A DNA stretch of 64,000 bases from Imperialibacter sp040222815. GTDB lineage: Bacteria > Bacteroidota > Bacteroidia > Cytophagales > Cyclobacteriaceae. Where the stretch lies: assembly GCF_040222815.1 (NCBI RefSeq), contig NZ_JAVKCH010000036.1, forward strand, positions 202,114-266,113, given 5' to 3'. Every line of letters begins with the position of its first letter. Position 1 is the stretch's first letter. A program made the position numbers and the translations under genes. The notes under the pieces are model-generated. The model saw only the letters and a program-made list of their open reading frames with translations. It was not told where the DNA came from and made no database searches. Of the stretch, positions 40,112-50,352 are shown piece by piece.

Positions 40112-42580
40112 CTAGCCCTGGCTATCGGCAAATTTCTCCAACTGCTGCTGTAGTTTTATCACCCTGTCCTCGATACTTTCAGTAGTGAGCCTTTCCCTAA
40201 GCGACTCAACCATGATGGGAAAGGCGAAGGGGCTTGGCCGGGGCGGGTACATGAGGGTGATTTGCTGTGAGTTGATTCTGTCTACAGCCTCCAGCAGTCT
40301 GCTTTGCTCCATTTGAAGGGTGATCACCTCATCCATGGCCTGCTTGAGAAGCAGGTTTTCTTTGTCATAGTCCTCAAAAACCTTGTAGATGATTTGCGAA
40401 TTGGCTTGCAAGTGCTTGTTGGAGATTGTTTTTCCGGGGAAGCCATGAAAAACAAGGCCAGCGATGGAAGCAATATCCCGGAACCGTCGGCGGGCCATTT
40501 CCGACTCGTTGATGCTGTGGTGAATGTCTTCGAGAAGGTTCACGGTAGAAAATAGGTCAAGCTCCAGTGCTTCTTCGATTGGAATCGGCTCATCGGTCAG
40601 CAATTCGAAGCCGTAGTCGTTCATGGCAATGGAAAAAGAGATCGGGGCAAGTTTGCCGATTCTGTAAGCCACCAGGCCGCCGAGCACCTCGTGAACAAAC
40701 CTCCCTTCGAAGGGGTAGATGAAGAGGTGGTGCCCGAACCGACTCTCTACCTTCTCAATCAGGAGTTTGCCAGCGTCTGGCACTATCGACCATCGCTTCT
40801 GTAGTTCAATGATGGGCCGTATGGTTTCCAATTCAATATCACTGAAGTCGCCCAGCGCCGCTTGCTCTAATTTTTGCCGGATGAGGATGGATAGTTGCGA
40901 GGAGAGAGGCATTCTCCCACCACCCCAGCGGGGTATGAGTCCACGCTTTTTCTTTGCTTTTCTTACGAGCACGGTCATGTCTTTGATCATGATGAATTCG
41001 AGGTTGCGACCAGCAAACCAGAAGACATCGCCCCTTGTGAGCTTCGAAGCAAAGCTTTCTTCCACGGTGCCAATATTGCCACCTGTGAGGTATTTGACCC
41101 TGAGAGAGGGGTCGCCAACGATAGTGCCTATGGACAGCCGGTGCATGGTAGACTTTCGCCTGTCTGTTACCCGATAAACGCCCTCAATTATTTCGACCTT
41201 CGAAAACTCATCGTATTCGCCGAGGCTGCTACCGCCGGTGGTAATAAATTGCAGCGCCCATTGCCACTCTTCCTGGCTGAGAGAGCTAAAACAATAGGTT
41301 TGCTTTACTTCCTGAAGAATGACATCAGGTATGAAGCCTTCACCCACGGCAAGTGTTACGAGGTATTGCACGAGCACATCCATGCACTTTTCCAGAGGCT
41401 TCCTGCTTTCGTAATAGTCTTTGTCTATAGCCGACCGCAGGGCAGCACCTTCGATCAGCTCGAGTGAATGTGTAGGTACAAAGTAAATTTTACTGGTAGC
41501 GCCAGGCTGATGGCCGCTTCTACCGGCTCTCTGCATGAAGCGGGCGACACCCTTAGGCCCCCCCACCTGGATGACGGTATCCACTGGCCTGAAGTCGACA
41601 CCAAGGTCAAGGCTGCTGGTACACACCACCAATTGGAGCTTGCCGGCGTGCAAGGCCTCTTCTACCCATTTCCTCACGTTGTTGTCCATGCTGCCGTGGT
41701 GCATGGCCATGGCACCTGATAGGTGAGGGGCTGCGTGCAAAATCTGCTGGTACCAGATCTCTGTTTGAGAGCGGGTGTTGGTGAAAAGTAAGGTGGTTTT
41801 ACTCTTTTCGATGATTGGGAGCACTTTGTCCATCATTTTTACACCCAGGTGCCCGCCCCATGGGAACTTCTCAGCCTCGTCGGGCAGCACAGAGATCACT
41901 TCTATTTTTTTGTGAATATTGGCTTTGATAGCAACACTGCCAGGGAATAGCGTTGGCCCCAGCAATACCTCCCGGGCCTGGTCGAGGTTGCCAATGGTGG
42001 CCGACACGCCCCATATTTTAAGGTTGCCAGGGTTGGTGGCCCTAAGCCGGGAAAAGGCCAGTTCAATTTGAACTCCCCGCTTGGTTCCCAAAAGCTCGTG
42101 CCACTCGTCAACGATGATAGTGGTAAGCGATTTAAAATAATTGACAGCCTCTTTCTGACTAAGGAGCAAATGCAGGCTTTCCGGTGTAGTGACCAGGCAT
42201 TCCGGGGCTGATCTTTTCTGTTTTGCCCGATCTGAAGTGCTGGTATCACCTGTTCGGATGCCGATTTCCCAGGGAATTTCAAAGTCTATGCACATGCCCT
42301 CCATGGCGAGTTGAATATCTCTTGCCAACGCACGCAGTGGCGTGATCCAAAGGATTCTCAAGCCGTTCTTTCTGGGTTTCCTGTAGTCGGTGGGGTATTC
42401 CCTCATGTACTCAAGCAGGCAGGGCACCCAAAGGGCATAGGTTTTGCCACTCCCGGTGGGCGCATTGAGCAAACCAGATTTCCCCTCAAGAAAGGCCCGC
42501 CAGGTATCAACCTGAAAATCAAATGGCTTCCAGCCTTTTTTGACAAACCTCTGCTTGCCGTCTTTGATAAGGTTTTCCAA
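40112..42580 (-). CDS. Lhr-like DEXH-box helicase (ligase-associated DNA damage response)
   Basis: The 822-residue superfamily 2 helicase has Walker A (NAPTGSGKTYALW, K46), motif II DEWHELLG, motif III SATIGNL, motif IV to VI in the second RecA domain (LLFTNTRSQTEIWYQ, TSSLDLGVDFRPVDTVIQVG, then QRAGRSGHQPG), followed by a winged helix and the Lhr-core C-terminal domain (RRFRDIASIAGLVFHGFPGKTI). The length fits the ligase-associated subgroup rather than full-length Lhr (about 1500 residues). It translocates on single-stranded DNA and unwinds duplexes. pdeM lies downstream. Confidence 0.93.
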   Translation of the reverse strand: MENLIKDGKQRFVKKGWKPFDFQVDTWRAFLEGKSGLLNAPTGSGKTYALWVPCLLEYMREYPTDYRKPRKNGLRILWITPLRALARDIQLAMEGMCIDFEIPWEIGIRTGDTSTSDRAKQKRSAPECLVTTPESLHLLLSQKEAVNYFKSLTTIIVDEWHELLGTKRGVQIELAFSRLRATNPGNLKIWGVSATIGNLDQAREVLLGPTLFPGSVAIKANIHKKIEVISVLPDEAEKFPWGGHLGVKMMDKVLPIIEKSKTTLLFTNTRSQTEIWYQQILHAAPHLSGAMAMHHGSMDNNVRKWVEEALHAGKLQLVVCTSSLDLGVDFRPVDTVIQVGGPKGVARFMQRAGRSGHQPGATSKIYFVPTHSLELIEGAALRSAIDKDYYESRKPLEKCMDVLVQYLVTLAVGEGFIPDVILQEVKQTYCFSSLSQEEWQWALQFITTGGSSLGEYDEFSKVEIIEGVYRVTDRRKSTMHRLSIGTIVGDPSLRVKYLTGGNIGTVEESFASKLTRGDVFWFAGRNLEFIMIKDMTVLVRKAKKKRGLIPRWGGGRMPLSSQLSILIRQKLEQAALGDFSDIELETIRPIIELQKRWSIVPDAGKLLIEKVESRFGHHLFIYPFEGRFVHEVLGGLVAYRIGKLAPISFSIAMNDYGFELLTDEPIPIEEALELDLFSTVNLLEDIHHSINESEMARRRFRDIASIAGLVFHGFPGKTISNKHLQANSQIIYKVFEDYDKENLLLKQAMDEVITLQMEQSRLLEAVDRINSQQITLMYPPRPSPFAFPIMVESLRERLTTESIEDRVIKLQQQLEKFADSQG

Positions 42581-42716
42581 TGGAGTTTTGCGGTGTGTGA
42601 GATCGAAAATGAATGAGGGCTACCAAGACGAATCTATAAAAAAGTGAGGGTTATTTAAGGCAAGGAACAAAGTATTGTAAATTAAATTGGGGCTGGCTGG
42701 ATTGGCGAGCAGGCTG

Positions 42717-43802
42717 TTATTCTGTCTTAACCTGCATTAATGATGCGTCGGTGTGCAGGTTATTTTCTTGCAGCACTTTTACAATTTCTTCAGCCGCTCT
42801 ATCGGATGCTTTTCCGTCGAGCGCATAGAAGAATTTCTTATTCGCTGCCTCCCGGGCCGCCCCAAGCGTGTCATTCTTTAACGATTTTTCAATGGCAGTT
42901 TTTGCCTCGTCAAATGATTGGACGGAGACGCTGATGGAGCCAATCAACTCCTTGATGTCTTCTGTTAACCTGGTGCCTGTCTCTACCTTGAAGGAGACAA
43001 TAGGCTTGTTGAAGGCGCAATACTCGCCAATGATGCTACTGGTATCAGAAACCAGCACGTCGGCCAGCATCAGGTAGGGGACAGTATTGTAGCTGTCAAT
43101 GTAGAAGATGTTCTTTTTGTTGCGTACGCTGTCTTTGTACCCTTTACTCATAAACGGGTGAAGGGTCACCATTACATTGTAGGCATTGCTCAACTCCTCT
43201 ATTCTTTCATGCCACAGGCGGATAGCCGACATGCCCGACTTGTCCCAGGTGGCGGAGAACATTACAGTGGGTTTTGCTGGATCCAAATTTAAAGAAGTCT
43301 TCAACGCTTCAAGGTAGTTGTCGTCAATTTCTCCATTAAAAGCCTGATCAAGTTTAGGGCAACCTATGGCAACTCCGCACTCTATGCCAATTTTCTCACC
43401 CATCAGCATGTGTTCCTGAGAGGTCATAAAGAAACGTTGAAAAACGTTGTATTTTTTAGCCTTGATGAACCTTTTGAACTGGTAAACACCATGCGCCATT
43501 CCTATTTTGAGTACATTGTCAATAGGGAACTCATGCATGGCGTGCCTGGCCATGATGACAACATCAGGAAAGGAGGGCCAGGAGATGGCAGCTACTCCGA
43601 GTGATTCAAGCTCTTTTTTTATGGAAGCATTTTTGGCGACGACTCTTGATTGGGGAAACTTTCTTATGACGGACTTCATAATGAAGTAGTCCATCATTTC
43701 ACCTATATAAAAGTCTATGACCGGTTCACCCGAGTGAAATAGCTTTTTGACCTTCCAGAAAAGATAGTAAGGGGTTGTGAGGAGATACTCTGATAGTTTC
43801 AT
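42717..43802 (-). CDS. CDP-glycerol glycerophosphotransferase-like protein
   Basis: The 361-residue cytosolic protein has the GT-B-like layout of the CDP-glycerol glycerophosphotransferase family: N-terminal half with HAMHEFPIDNVLKIGMAHGVYQFKRF, C-terminal half with PTVMFSATWDKSGMS, VTLHPFMSKGY, LMLADVLVSDTSSIIGEYCAFNKPIVSF and a helical tail. The two signatures KIGMAHG and SDTSSIIGEY correspond to the acceptor and nucleotide sites. Bacteroidota do not make teichoic acids, so it probably adds a polyol-phosphate or sugar to a surface polysaccharide. It stands alone, without other glycan genes nearby. Confidence 0.8.
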   Translation of the reverse strand: MKLSEYLLTTPYYLFWKVKKLFHSGEPVIDFYIGEMMDYFIMKSVIRKFPQSRVVAKNASIKKELESLGVAAISWPSFPDVVIMARHAMHEFPIDNVLKIGMAHGVYQFKRFIKAKKYNVFQRFFMTSQEHMLMGEKIGIECGVAIGCPKLDQAFNGEIDDNYLEALKTSLNLDPAKPTVMFSATWDKSGMSAIRLWHERIEELSNAYNVMVTLHPFMSKGYKDSVRNKKNIFYIDSYNTVPYLMLADVLVSDTSSIIGEYCAFNKPIVSFKVETGTRLTEDIKELIGSISVSVQSFDEAKTAIEKSLKNDTLGAAREAANKKFFYALDGKASDRAAEEIVKVLQENNLHTDASLMQVKTE

Positions 43803-43942
43803 GAAGTACCAAAATGCATCAAACGTAATGCAATTTCAAAAATTATCTAATATAGATATAGAAACCTTGAGTGAGATTTTTGATTGAGTGTTTCCACGAA
43901 AGTAAAACCGTTAGCTGCATTTAATCAGCAAAATTCGAAGGC

Positions 43943-44761
43943 CTAGAATAGGAAAAGTACTGCACTGGGAAATTCCCTTTCCCAAAACCATATTTTATGT
44001 TCACCATCTTCGTGGATGGTAAAGTTTACATTTTCAGATGGGAGGTACTTTGTGAGTGCTTTGAAAAGTGCTTCATTGTCTGCGGGAAAATTCACTTCAC
44101 TGTTGTGCTCATTTTTCCCAACAACCCCAAAGACCCGAGCGTCTTCCATAACGAGCTTATGGCTAGCCTTTGAGAACACAGAGTCAGCGTTGAAATGCAA
44201 AGCCGCCGAAAAAAGAGCAGCCTTTCCAAATACTTCAGGATATTGGGTGAGCCCATAAAATGCTGCAAGACCCCCGAGGCTTGCGCCCATGATAGCGGTG
44301 TTGGAGCGGTCTTCCTTCGTTCTATACAGGCTGTCAATGTTTGGCTTTAGCGTATGAACCATAAAGTCCAGATATTGCTGGCCCTTCCCACCCGCCCGCA
44401 GCGAAGGGTTGGCATAGAGACTAAATTCATCTGCTCTCGTCTCTTCATTGCTTTGAATGCCTACTACAATCACTCCTTCAAACCCCTCTTTCTCAAGTGC
44501 TCGCAAATTTTCATCCACATGCATTTCCTGTGTGTACCCTTCAGGCTTTTCAAAAACCCATTGAGCATCCTGAAAGTAAACAACGGGATATTCCTTTTCA
44601 GTTGTCTGGTAGTCGGCAGGAAGATAGAGCCATATCGTCTTGGTTAGGTCGAGCTCAGGGCTGTACAAGTCAAAGGTGAGATAGTTCTTCTTATCCTCCT
44701 CATCTTTGCAAGAGGAAAGCAACACTATTAATGCAAGACACGGAAAAATAAGTTTTTTCAT
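43943..44761 (-). CDS. Lipoprotein esterase of the alpha/beta hydrolase fold
   Basis: From the ATG at 44761 the protein has 272 residues; a start four codons upstream is possible. The lipobox is LIVLLSSC. The domain is a putative esterase (Fes/esterase D type): YPVVYFQDAQWVF, VIVVGIQSNEETRADEF, nucleophile serine in IMGASLGGLAAFYG, and a late histidine in EDGEHKIWFWEREF. Proteins of this type cleave siderophore or feruloyl esters, among others; the substrate here is unknown. It ends abruptly after FPSAVLFLF. It is a single gene, divergent from the sensor kinase gene. Confidence 0.88.
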   Translation of the reverse strand: MKKLIFPCLALIVLLSSCKDEEDKKNYLTFDLYSPELDLTKTIWLYLPADYQTTEKEYPVVYFQDAQWVFEKPEGYTQEMHVDENLRALEKEGFEGVIVVGIQSNEETRADEFSLYANPSLRAGGKGQQYLDFMVHTLKPNIDSLYRTKEDRSNTAIMGASLGGLAAFYGLTQYPEVFGKAALFSAALHFNADSVFSKASHKLVMEDARVFGVVGKNEHNSEVNFPADNEALFKALTKYLPSENVNFTIHEDGEHKIWFWEREFPSAVLFLF

Positions 44762-44935
44762 ATACTTCATCACTACAAGATTAACATCTTCCCTTTAGAA
44801 GTCACTTATTTTTCCGAGTTTAATGTGTAAAAAAATTTGTGGAGCATGCACCTTTGAATCCGCTTAGCCTACGTCAGTTGGTAATGACGATAACAAACTT
44901 GTACATTTAAAGTTATACAGATCAGCAAAGTATAG

Positions 44936-47254
44936 ATGTCTTCTTTCAAAGAACCTTCTTACAATTTTTTCTCCTTCCTTAGGAAACAAAGGCTCAAGGT
45001 TATACTTACCGTGCTGATATCACTGTTGATTTTGGTCGTTGGTACTATTTTAAGTGTATGGACTTTTTATCAAAATAAGAAGACAGTCACGGAAAGGGTG
45101 ATTTCAAATGAGCTTCCTGTCCTGGTTGACTATGCTGCCGTTCGGTTTATGGAGAATGTGAGTGAGTCAATTCATGTGTCAAAATATTTGGCTAACAGCC
45201 CCTTTGTTAAGGACTGGCTCAGGAACGAACAACCTGATACCACGCAAATGCTCAGGTACCTGAACCAAATTGGGGCGAGCAAGAATATTGTTAGCCTTCA
45301 CATTATCCCAGTTGAAAACCCGGTAATTATTTCAAACAATTGGCCTCGGCGAAAATTAACCGACGCTGCAGATCCTTTTTTTAAGAAATTTCTCGTCAGC
45401 GACAATTTTCGGGAGTTCAATATAGACATTAACAAATATGTGAAGCACAAGCAGTTGCTTTTCTATGTCAACAACAAGATTGTTGGAGATGACGGTAGCG
45501 TTCTGGGGCTGGCTGACGTGGCCATGCGACTTGATAAGTTTAGTTCAGTAATTAAGTATGATAGCCTTGAGTCAATTGGACAGCTTTATATTGTTGACCG
45601 CAGTGGCACCATCAAACTTCACAACGACACGACCCGGATAGGGCATAGTAGTTCGGTTTCAAATGGATCCAATATTAAAAATGAGCCCGGCTTGGACGAA
45701 GTGGCTGAAGATATACTCAGCGGTAAGGTGTCAATCGCAGAGTTCCAAAGGGAAGGGAAAACCATTTTGTTAATGACGAGGGTCTTACCTGAATTTGACT
45801 GGCTTGTCGTTGCAGAAGTGCCCAAGGAAGATTTTATGGCTCCGTATCTTAGCATGCTATGGAAAAACTTGATAATGAGTATTTTAGGCGCTATTCTGAG
45901 TGTGGTATTAGTGGTAGGCATTACTTCCCGGTGGGTGGTAAGACCTCTTATGCTGCTGAAGAGCGGTCTCATCAACTTTTTTCTTTTTTTGAACGGCGAC
46001 CGAACCGGTTATGAAAAGATATCGGAGCGGGGAAGCAGGGAAATGAGAGACATGGCCCACGAGATAAACCGTGAGGTCGACAGGATCAAGTCTAATCTTG
46101 AAAAAGATCAGGCACTGATTATGGAAATGCAGTTTCTCATAGAGCAAGTTAACAATGGCGTTTTTTCTGTAAGACTGAAAGAGCAGGCGGCAAACCCGAG
46201 ACTAAGAAGGCTGAGAGCTGATATAAATCACATGCTCGAATTGTTGAGTGCAAAGGTTGGCGATAACCTCAACGAGACCCTAAAATCACTACAGCAATAT
46301 GCCAACCTTAATTTTTCCGACGCTTCAAAGAACAAGAATTTGGGTGAGCTGGGAGCACAGGTCCATAGCATGGGCACGGCGTTGGAGAATGCGTTGCATG
46401 AAATAAAGTCGCAAAATAAGGAGCTACAAGAAAAGCGGATCAAAGTAGATGAACAGAATAAGTTTATCGAGTCCCGCAACAAGGAGCTGAGTAATGTGAA
46501 TGCTCAAATCAATCTGATCAACTCGAAGCTTGAAACGCTGGTTGAGGAGAAAACCCTTAACCTGCAAAAAGCTTACCGTGAACTGGATACGTTTCTATAC
46601 CGAGCCTCACACGATTTGAGGCGCCCTTTAACGACATTAAGAGGAATTGTCCAGCTGGTTGAGGATAGAAATACTGATGAAAAAGTTGGGGAACTCTACG
46701 AATTGATTGACAAGGTCATCAGTGGAATGGACAGCATGCTTAAGAAGCTAATTGCTATTAGCTATGTTTCCAGTACCGAATTAACGGTTAATCATATCGG
46801 CAGCGATTTGTGTGCCAAACTGGTGGAAAAGGTTTTGGACGGTTTTCAGGATAGATTGACCGACAATGGTACAAAAGTCACCGTAAATATTGCCCCTGAC
46901 TTAGGCTTTAATGCTAGCGAAGACTTGATAGAAAGTGTGCTCACTAACATCGTCGAAAACTCCTTGATATTTTCCTCAAAAGTAGAACCTGTACTCGTAA
47001 TAAGCTTTACCGAGGGGCCTAAAGATCATGTAAGCCTTACTGTGGAAGATAATGGAGTGGGTATTCCGCAAAATGTGCAGGACAGATGTTTTGATATGTT
47101 TTTCAAAGGCAGTCAGTTATCGCAGGGAGACGGCCTTGGCTTATACGTTGTAAAGAAAATAGCTGACAGGCTGGGGGCTGCTATCGTGCTCAAAAGCCAG
47201 GTTGGCAAGGGCACCACTATTGTAGTGAAGTTTCCGAAGGAGCGCTCAGAATAA
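44936..47254 (+). CDS. Large sensor histidine kinase with extracytoplasmic sensor domain
   Basis: The 772-residue kinase has membrane helix 1 (about 22-45), a periplasmic sensor of about 255 residues of Cache type (ASKNIVSLHIIPVENPVIISNNW, then GSVLGLADVAMRLDKF and QLYIVDRSGTIKLHND), helix 2 (about 305-328), a HAMP-like and long coiled-coil part (about 330-540), the phosphoacceptor H559 (YRASHDLRRPLTTLRGI) and a HATPase domain (NIVENSLIF, then VEDNGVGIP and GDGLGLYVVKKIADRLG). The family is that of plant-phytochrome-like or Cache kinases in Bacteroidota. No response regulator gene is adjacent, so its partner is elsewhere. The stimulus is probably a small organic ligand. Confidence 0.93.
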   Translation: MSSFKEPSYNFFSFLRKQRLKVILTVLISLLILVVGTILSVWTFYQNKKTVTERVISNELPVLVDYAAVRFMENVSESIHVSKYLANSPFVKDWLRNEQPDTTQMLRYLNQIGASKNIVSLHIIPVENPVIISNNWPRRKLTDAADPFFKKFLVSDNFREFNIDINKYVKHKQLLFYVNNKIVGDDGSVLGLADVAMRLDKFSSVIKYDSLESIGQLYIVDRSGTIKLHNDTTRIGHSSSVSNGSNIKNEPGLDEVAEDILSGKVSIAEFQREGKTILLMTRVLPEFDWLVVAEVPKEDFMAPYLSMLWKNLIMSILGAILSVVLVVGITSRWVVRPLMLLKSGLINFFLFLNGDRTGYEKISERGSREMRDMAHEINREVDRIKSNLEKDQALIMEMQFLIEQVNNGVFSVRLKEQAANPRLRRLRADINHMLELLSAKVGDNLNETLKSLQQYANLNFSDASKNKNLGELGAQVHSMGTALENALHEIKSQNKELQEKRIKVDEQNKFIESRNKELSNVNAQINLINSKLETLVEEKTLNLQKAYRELDTFLYRASHDLRRPLTTLRGIVQLVEDRNTDEKVGELYELIDKVISGMDSMLKKLIAISYVSSTELTVNHIGSDLCAKLVEKVLDGFQDRLTDNGTKVTVNIAPDLGFNASEDLIESVLTNIVENSLIFSSKVEPVLVISFTEGPKDHVSLTVEDNGVGIPQNVQDRCFDMFFKGSQLSQGDGLGLYVVKKIADRLGAAIVLKSQVGKGTTIVVKFPKERSE

Positions 47255-47262
47255 GGCAAAAA

Positions 47263-47297
47263 AAATGACCCGCACCAGAAAGAGGCACGGGTCATTT
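47263..47297. terminator. Bidirectional terminator between kinase and hppA
   Basis: AAATGACCCG (47263-47272) is the exact reverse complement of CGGGTCATTT (47288-47297), with a 15-base loop. An A run precedes it (T run for the minus strand). It lies between the convergent sensor kinase and pyrophosphatase genes. Confidence 0.85.
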
Positions 47298-47330
47298 AAG
47301 TTTCGTGTATAGCTTTTACAAGACTCGGTT

Positions 47331-49526
47331 TTACTTAACCTTTTCAAGCACCTTCTCTACCTTCACACTAATCTCTTTTGCTGTTTGCTCATTGAGCTGC
47401 TGGTCTATCGACGCTGTGTGAGGTTTTTCGGAAATATGCGGCGCAATGATGAGGGCAACAATAGACGTAAGCTTGATAAGGATGTTCATCGACGGTCCGG
47501 AAGTGTCTTTGAAAGGATCACCTACAGTATCACCAGTCACTGACGCTTTGTGCGGCTCAGAGCCTTTGTACTCCATCTTACCATTGATTTCAACACCCTT
47601 TTCGAACGACTTCTTTGCATTGTCCCAGGCACCACCGGCGTTGTTTTGGAAAATTCCCATCAACACACCAGAAACAGTGATACCGGCAAGGGTTCCCCCG
47701 AGTACTTCAGGTCCAAAGCTGAAACCAACGATGATCGGAGTCAGCAGGGCAATGGCACCAGGCAGCATCATTTCACGAATGGAAGCTTTGGTTGAAATGG
47801 CGACACATTTGTCATATTCTGGCTTTCCTTTGTACTCCATGATGCCAGGAATTTCCTTGAACTGACGACGCACTTCGTTTACCATGTCCATAGCCGCACG
47901 ACCTACGGCCGCAATAGCAAGGGAGGAAAATATAAATGGGATCATTCCGCCCACGAACAAGCCTGCAAGCACGTCAGCCTTGTAAATATCGATTGAGTCG
48001 ATTCCAGCTACACCAACAAACGCTGCAAATAGCGCAAGTGCCGTAAGTGCAGCCGAAGCGATAGCAAAACCTTTTCCAGCTGCTGCGGTAGTGTTACCTA
48101 CTGCGTCCAGGTTGTCGGTGCGCTCACGAACTTCTTTAGGAAGACCACTCATTTCAGCGATACCTCCGGCATTATCTGCAATCGGGCCAAAGGCGTCGAT
48201 GGCAAGCTGCATAGCTGTAGTGGCCATCATACCGGCAGCCGCAATGGCTACACCATAGAGGCCAGCAAACGAAAACGAGCCATAAATGCCGGCGGCAAGA
48301 ATCAGGATAGGTAGCACTGTCGATTCCATTCCGACAGAAAGGCCACCGATAATATTGGTTGCATGACCTGTAGAAGACTGTTGAACAATAGAGTTGACAG
48401 GTTTTTTACCCATGGCAGTGTAGTACTCGGTCACTATGCTCATCAATGCGCCAACCACAAGGCCGAGCAGGATAGCGTAGAACACGTCCATATTGGTGAA
48501 TTCGTAACCTCTGATGGAAAGGTTAGCAGGAAGCATGTAGTTTACGAGAAAGAAAGAGCCAACACCAGTCAGGAAGATAGATGACCAGTTGCCCATGTTC
48601 AAAGCTGCCTGAACACTGGAAGTTTCACTTTTGATGCGGACAAAAAATGTACCTACTATAGAGAAAACAAGACCCATACCGGCAATAATCATCGGTAGCA
48701 AAATGGGAGAGAACCCACCGAAGGCATCGGCAGAAGCATCAATTTCTTGTCCCAATACCATGGTGGCAAGGATGGTGGCTACGTAAGACCCGAAAAGGTC
48801 AGCGCCCATGCCAGCTACGTCACCTACGTTATCACCCACGTTGTCGGCAATCGTTGCAGGGTTACGAACGTCGTCTTCGGGAATGCCAGCTTCAACTTTA
48901 CCGACCAGGTCAGCGCCTACGTCAGCGGCTTTGGTGTATATGCCACCACCAACACGGGCGAAAAGAGCGATAGATTCGGCTCCTAAAGAAAAACCAGCTA
49001 ACACTTCAATAGCAGTTTTCATTTCAAGGCCGGTAGCCGCAGCTCCTTCGGGCACGAAAATCTGAACCAATACAATGAACAGTGAGCCAAGGCCCAGAAC
49101 AGCCAGACCAGCTACACCAAGGCCCATAACGGCACCACCGTTAAAAGAAACTTTCAAGGCCTGGGCCAGTGAGGTTCTTGCGGCTTGGGTGGTTCTCACG
49201 TTTGCCTTTGTGGCGATGTTCATGCCTACCCAGCCAGCAAATGCAGAAAGAACCGCACCTATTACAAAGGCGATGGCGATGGTTGGGTGAGAGTCAGGAA
49301 CAAGAGTGCCCGAATAGGCAAGCAGAATTGCGGCGATTACCACGAAATAGCCAAGCACTTTCCACTCTGCCTTCAGGAAAGCCATGGCTCCGTCGGCGAT
49401 GTAGCCGGCCAATACCTTCATATTGTCATCACCGGCATCTTGTTTCGATACCCACGACGATTTCATGATCATTACGATCAATCCTAAAATCCCCAGAGCA
49501 GGGACTAAATACACTATACTGTTCAT
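47331..49526 (-). CDS. hppA: Membrane-bound ion-pumping pyrophosphatase
   Basis: The 731-residue protein has about 16 membrane helices and couples pyrophosphate hydrolysis to cation export. The catalytic loops are intact: GGGIYTKAADVGADLVGKVEAGIPEDDVRNPATIADNVGDNVGDVAGMGADLFGSY in the first half and DAFGPIADNAGGIAEM, then VTGDTVGDPFKDTSGPS in the second. The position that decides potassium need reads GNTTAAAGKGFAI, with alanine in place of the lysine of potassium-independent enzymes, so it belongs to the potassium-dependent class, which pumps sodium or protons. It is transcribed alone. A Bacteroidota-type -7 box TATTTTTG (minus strand, 49600-49593) lies 67 bp upstream. Confidence 0.96.
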   Translation of the reverse strand: MNSIVYLVPALGILGLIVMIMKSSWVSKQDAGDDNMKVLAGYIADGAMAFLKAEWKVLGYFVVIAAILLAYSGTLVPDSHPTIAIAFVIGAVLSAFAGWVGMNIATKANVRTTQAARTSLAQALKVSFNGGAVMGLGVAGLAVLGLGSLFIVLVQIFVPEGAAATGLEMKTAIEVLAGFSLGAESIALFARVGGGIYTKAADVGADLVGKVEAGIPEDDVRNPATIADNVGDNVGDVAGMGADLFGSYVATILATMVLGQEIDASADAFGGFSPILLPMIIAGMGLVFSIVGTFFVRIKSETSSVQAALNMGNWSSIFLTGVGSFFLVNYMLPANLSIRGYEFTNMDVFYAILLGLVVGALMSIVTEYYTAMGKKPVNSIVQQSSTGHATNIIGGLSVGMESTVLPILILAAGIYGSFSFAGLYGVAIAAAGMMATTAMQLAIDAFGPIADNAGGIAEMSGLPKEVRERTDNLDAVGNTTAAAGKGFAIASAALTALALFAAFVGVAGIDSIDIYKADVLAGLFVGGMIPFIFSSLAIAAVGRAAMDMVNEVRRQFKEIPGIMEYKGKPEYDKCVAISTKASIREMMLPGAIALLTPIIVGFSFGPEVLGGTLAGITVSGVLMGIFQNNAGGAWDNAKKSFEKGVEINGKMEYKGSEPHKASVTGDTVGDPFKDTSGPSMNILIKLTSIVALIIAPHISEKPHTASIDQQLNEQTAKEISVKVEKVLEKVK

Positions 49527-49692
49527 GGTCAGTTTTTAGTTCAATGAAAAGTTGTTAGACCTTAATACATGTTAAGGCTCATTTCAGGGGCGCAAAAATA
49601 GCTGAGTAAATTGAAAAATTTTAATATAATCGGATGATTTTTGGATACTTGGTATTTCCCTCAACAAATACCGTCGTGGAAAGCTACATTTT

Positions 49693-50352
49693 TTAATGGG
49701 ACAAGATTTTGTCTATCAGTTGTGGTGTTTTTCCAGGCTTGGCATACGTAAGTCGGGCTATTTTGTTGGTGGAGTGGTACGAATCGAGCCCACTGCAAGT
49801 GACGACCTGAGCAGCTTCCAGGTCAACAAAACCGTCTGATCCGATGCAAGAATCTGGCACCAACGTTTCTTTTATGGCTCCAATAACGAGTTCGGTGCCA
49901 TTGGCTTTGATGGTTTGCACTTCCACAAGCTCAAGACCGATTTTTATTGTAGCTTCCTTCACATAGGGAGAAGAAAAGCTTCCGTTGAATTCTGGTGTTA
50001 GCCCGGTGGCTTCAAATTCACTTTCTCCATACCTTGCGCTGGTTTGATGTGCCTGCGGCACGGTCTTTTCTGTGAAATGGTTCAAGGTAAATGAACCGGT
50101 AGCCAAAATGTTCTCGAACGTGTGCCTGGAAACAGTATGCGGCCTGAAAAGTACACCAATCAGCGGAGGTGTTGCTCCCACATGGATCACCTGACTGAAA
50201 ACAGCCAGGTTATTAACTCTCTCTAAGCTTCTGCTTCCGATCAAGGTCACGCTTTTGAATCCCGTTAGCGAATTGACAAAGTTGCGTCTAACCAGGCTTT
50301 CCATGGAAAGTATGTCTTCAGCTTTGAGGTGGGAAACATTTGCACTGTTCAT
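49693..50352 (-). CDS. Flavin reductase-like, FMN-binding split-barrel protein
   Basis: The 219-residue protein has the flavin reductase domain: RNFVNSLTGFKSVTLIGS, NNLAVFSQVIHVGATPPLIGVLFRPHTVSRHTFENILATGSFTLNH, and TSARYGESEFEATGLTP. The order of the strands and the phrase ETxxNI-like FENILATG suit proteins that bind FMN and reduce it or use it as cofactor. There is no signal peptide. It overlaps the upstream small gene by 4 bp and is the last gene in the pterin cluster, so it may handle a flavin or pterin redox step. Confidence 0.88.
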   Translation of the reverse strand: MNSANVSHLKAEDILSMESLVRRNFVNSLTGFKSVTLIGSRSLERVNNLAVFSQVIHVGATPPLIGVLFRPHTVSRHTFENILATGSFTLNHFTEKTVPQAHQTSARYGESEFEATGLTPEFNGSFSSPYVKEATIKIGLELVEVQTIKANGTELVIGAIKETLVPDSCIGSDGFVDLEAAQVVTCSGLDSYHSTNKIARLTYAKPGKTPQLIDKILSH

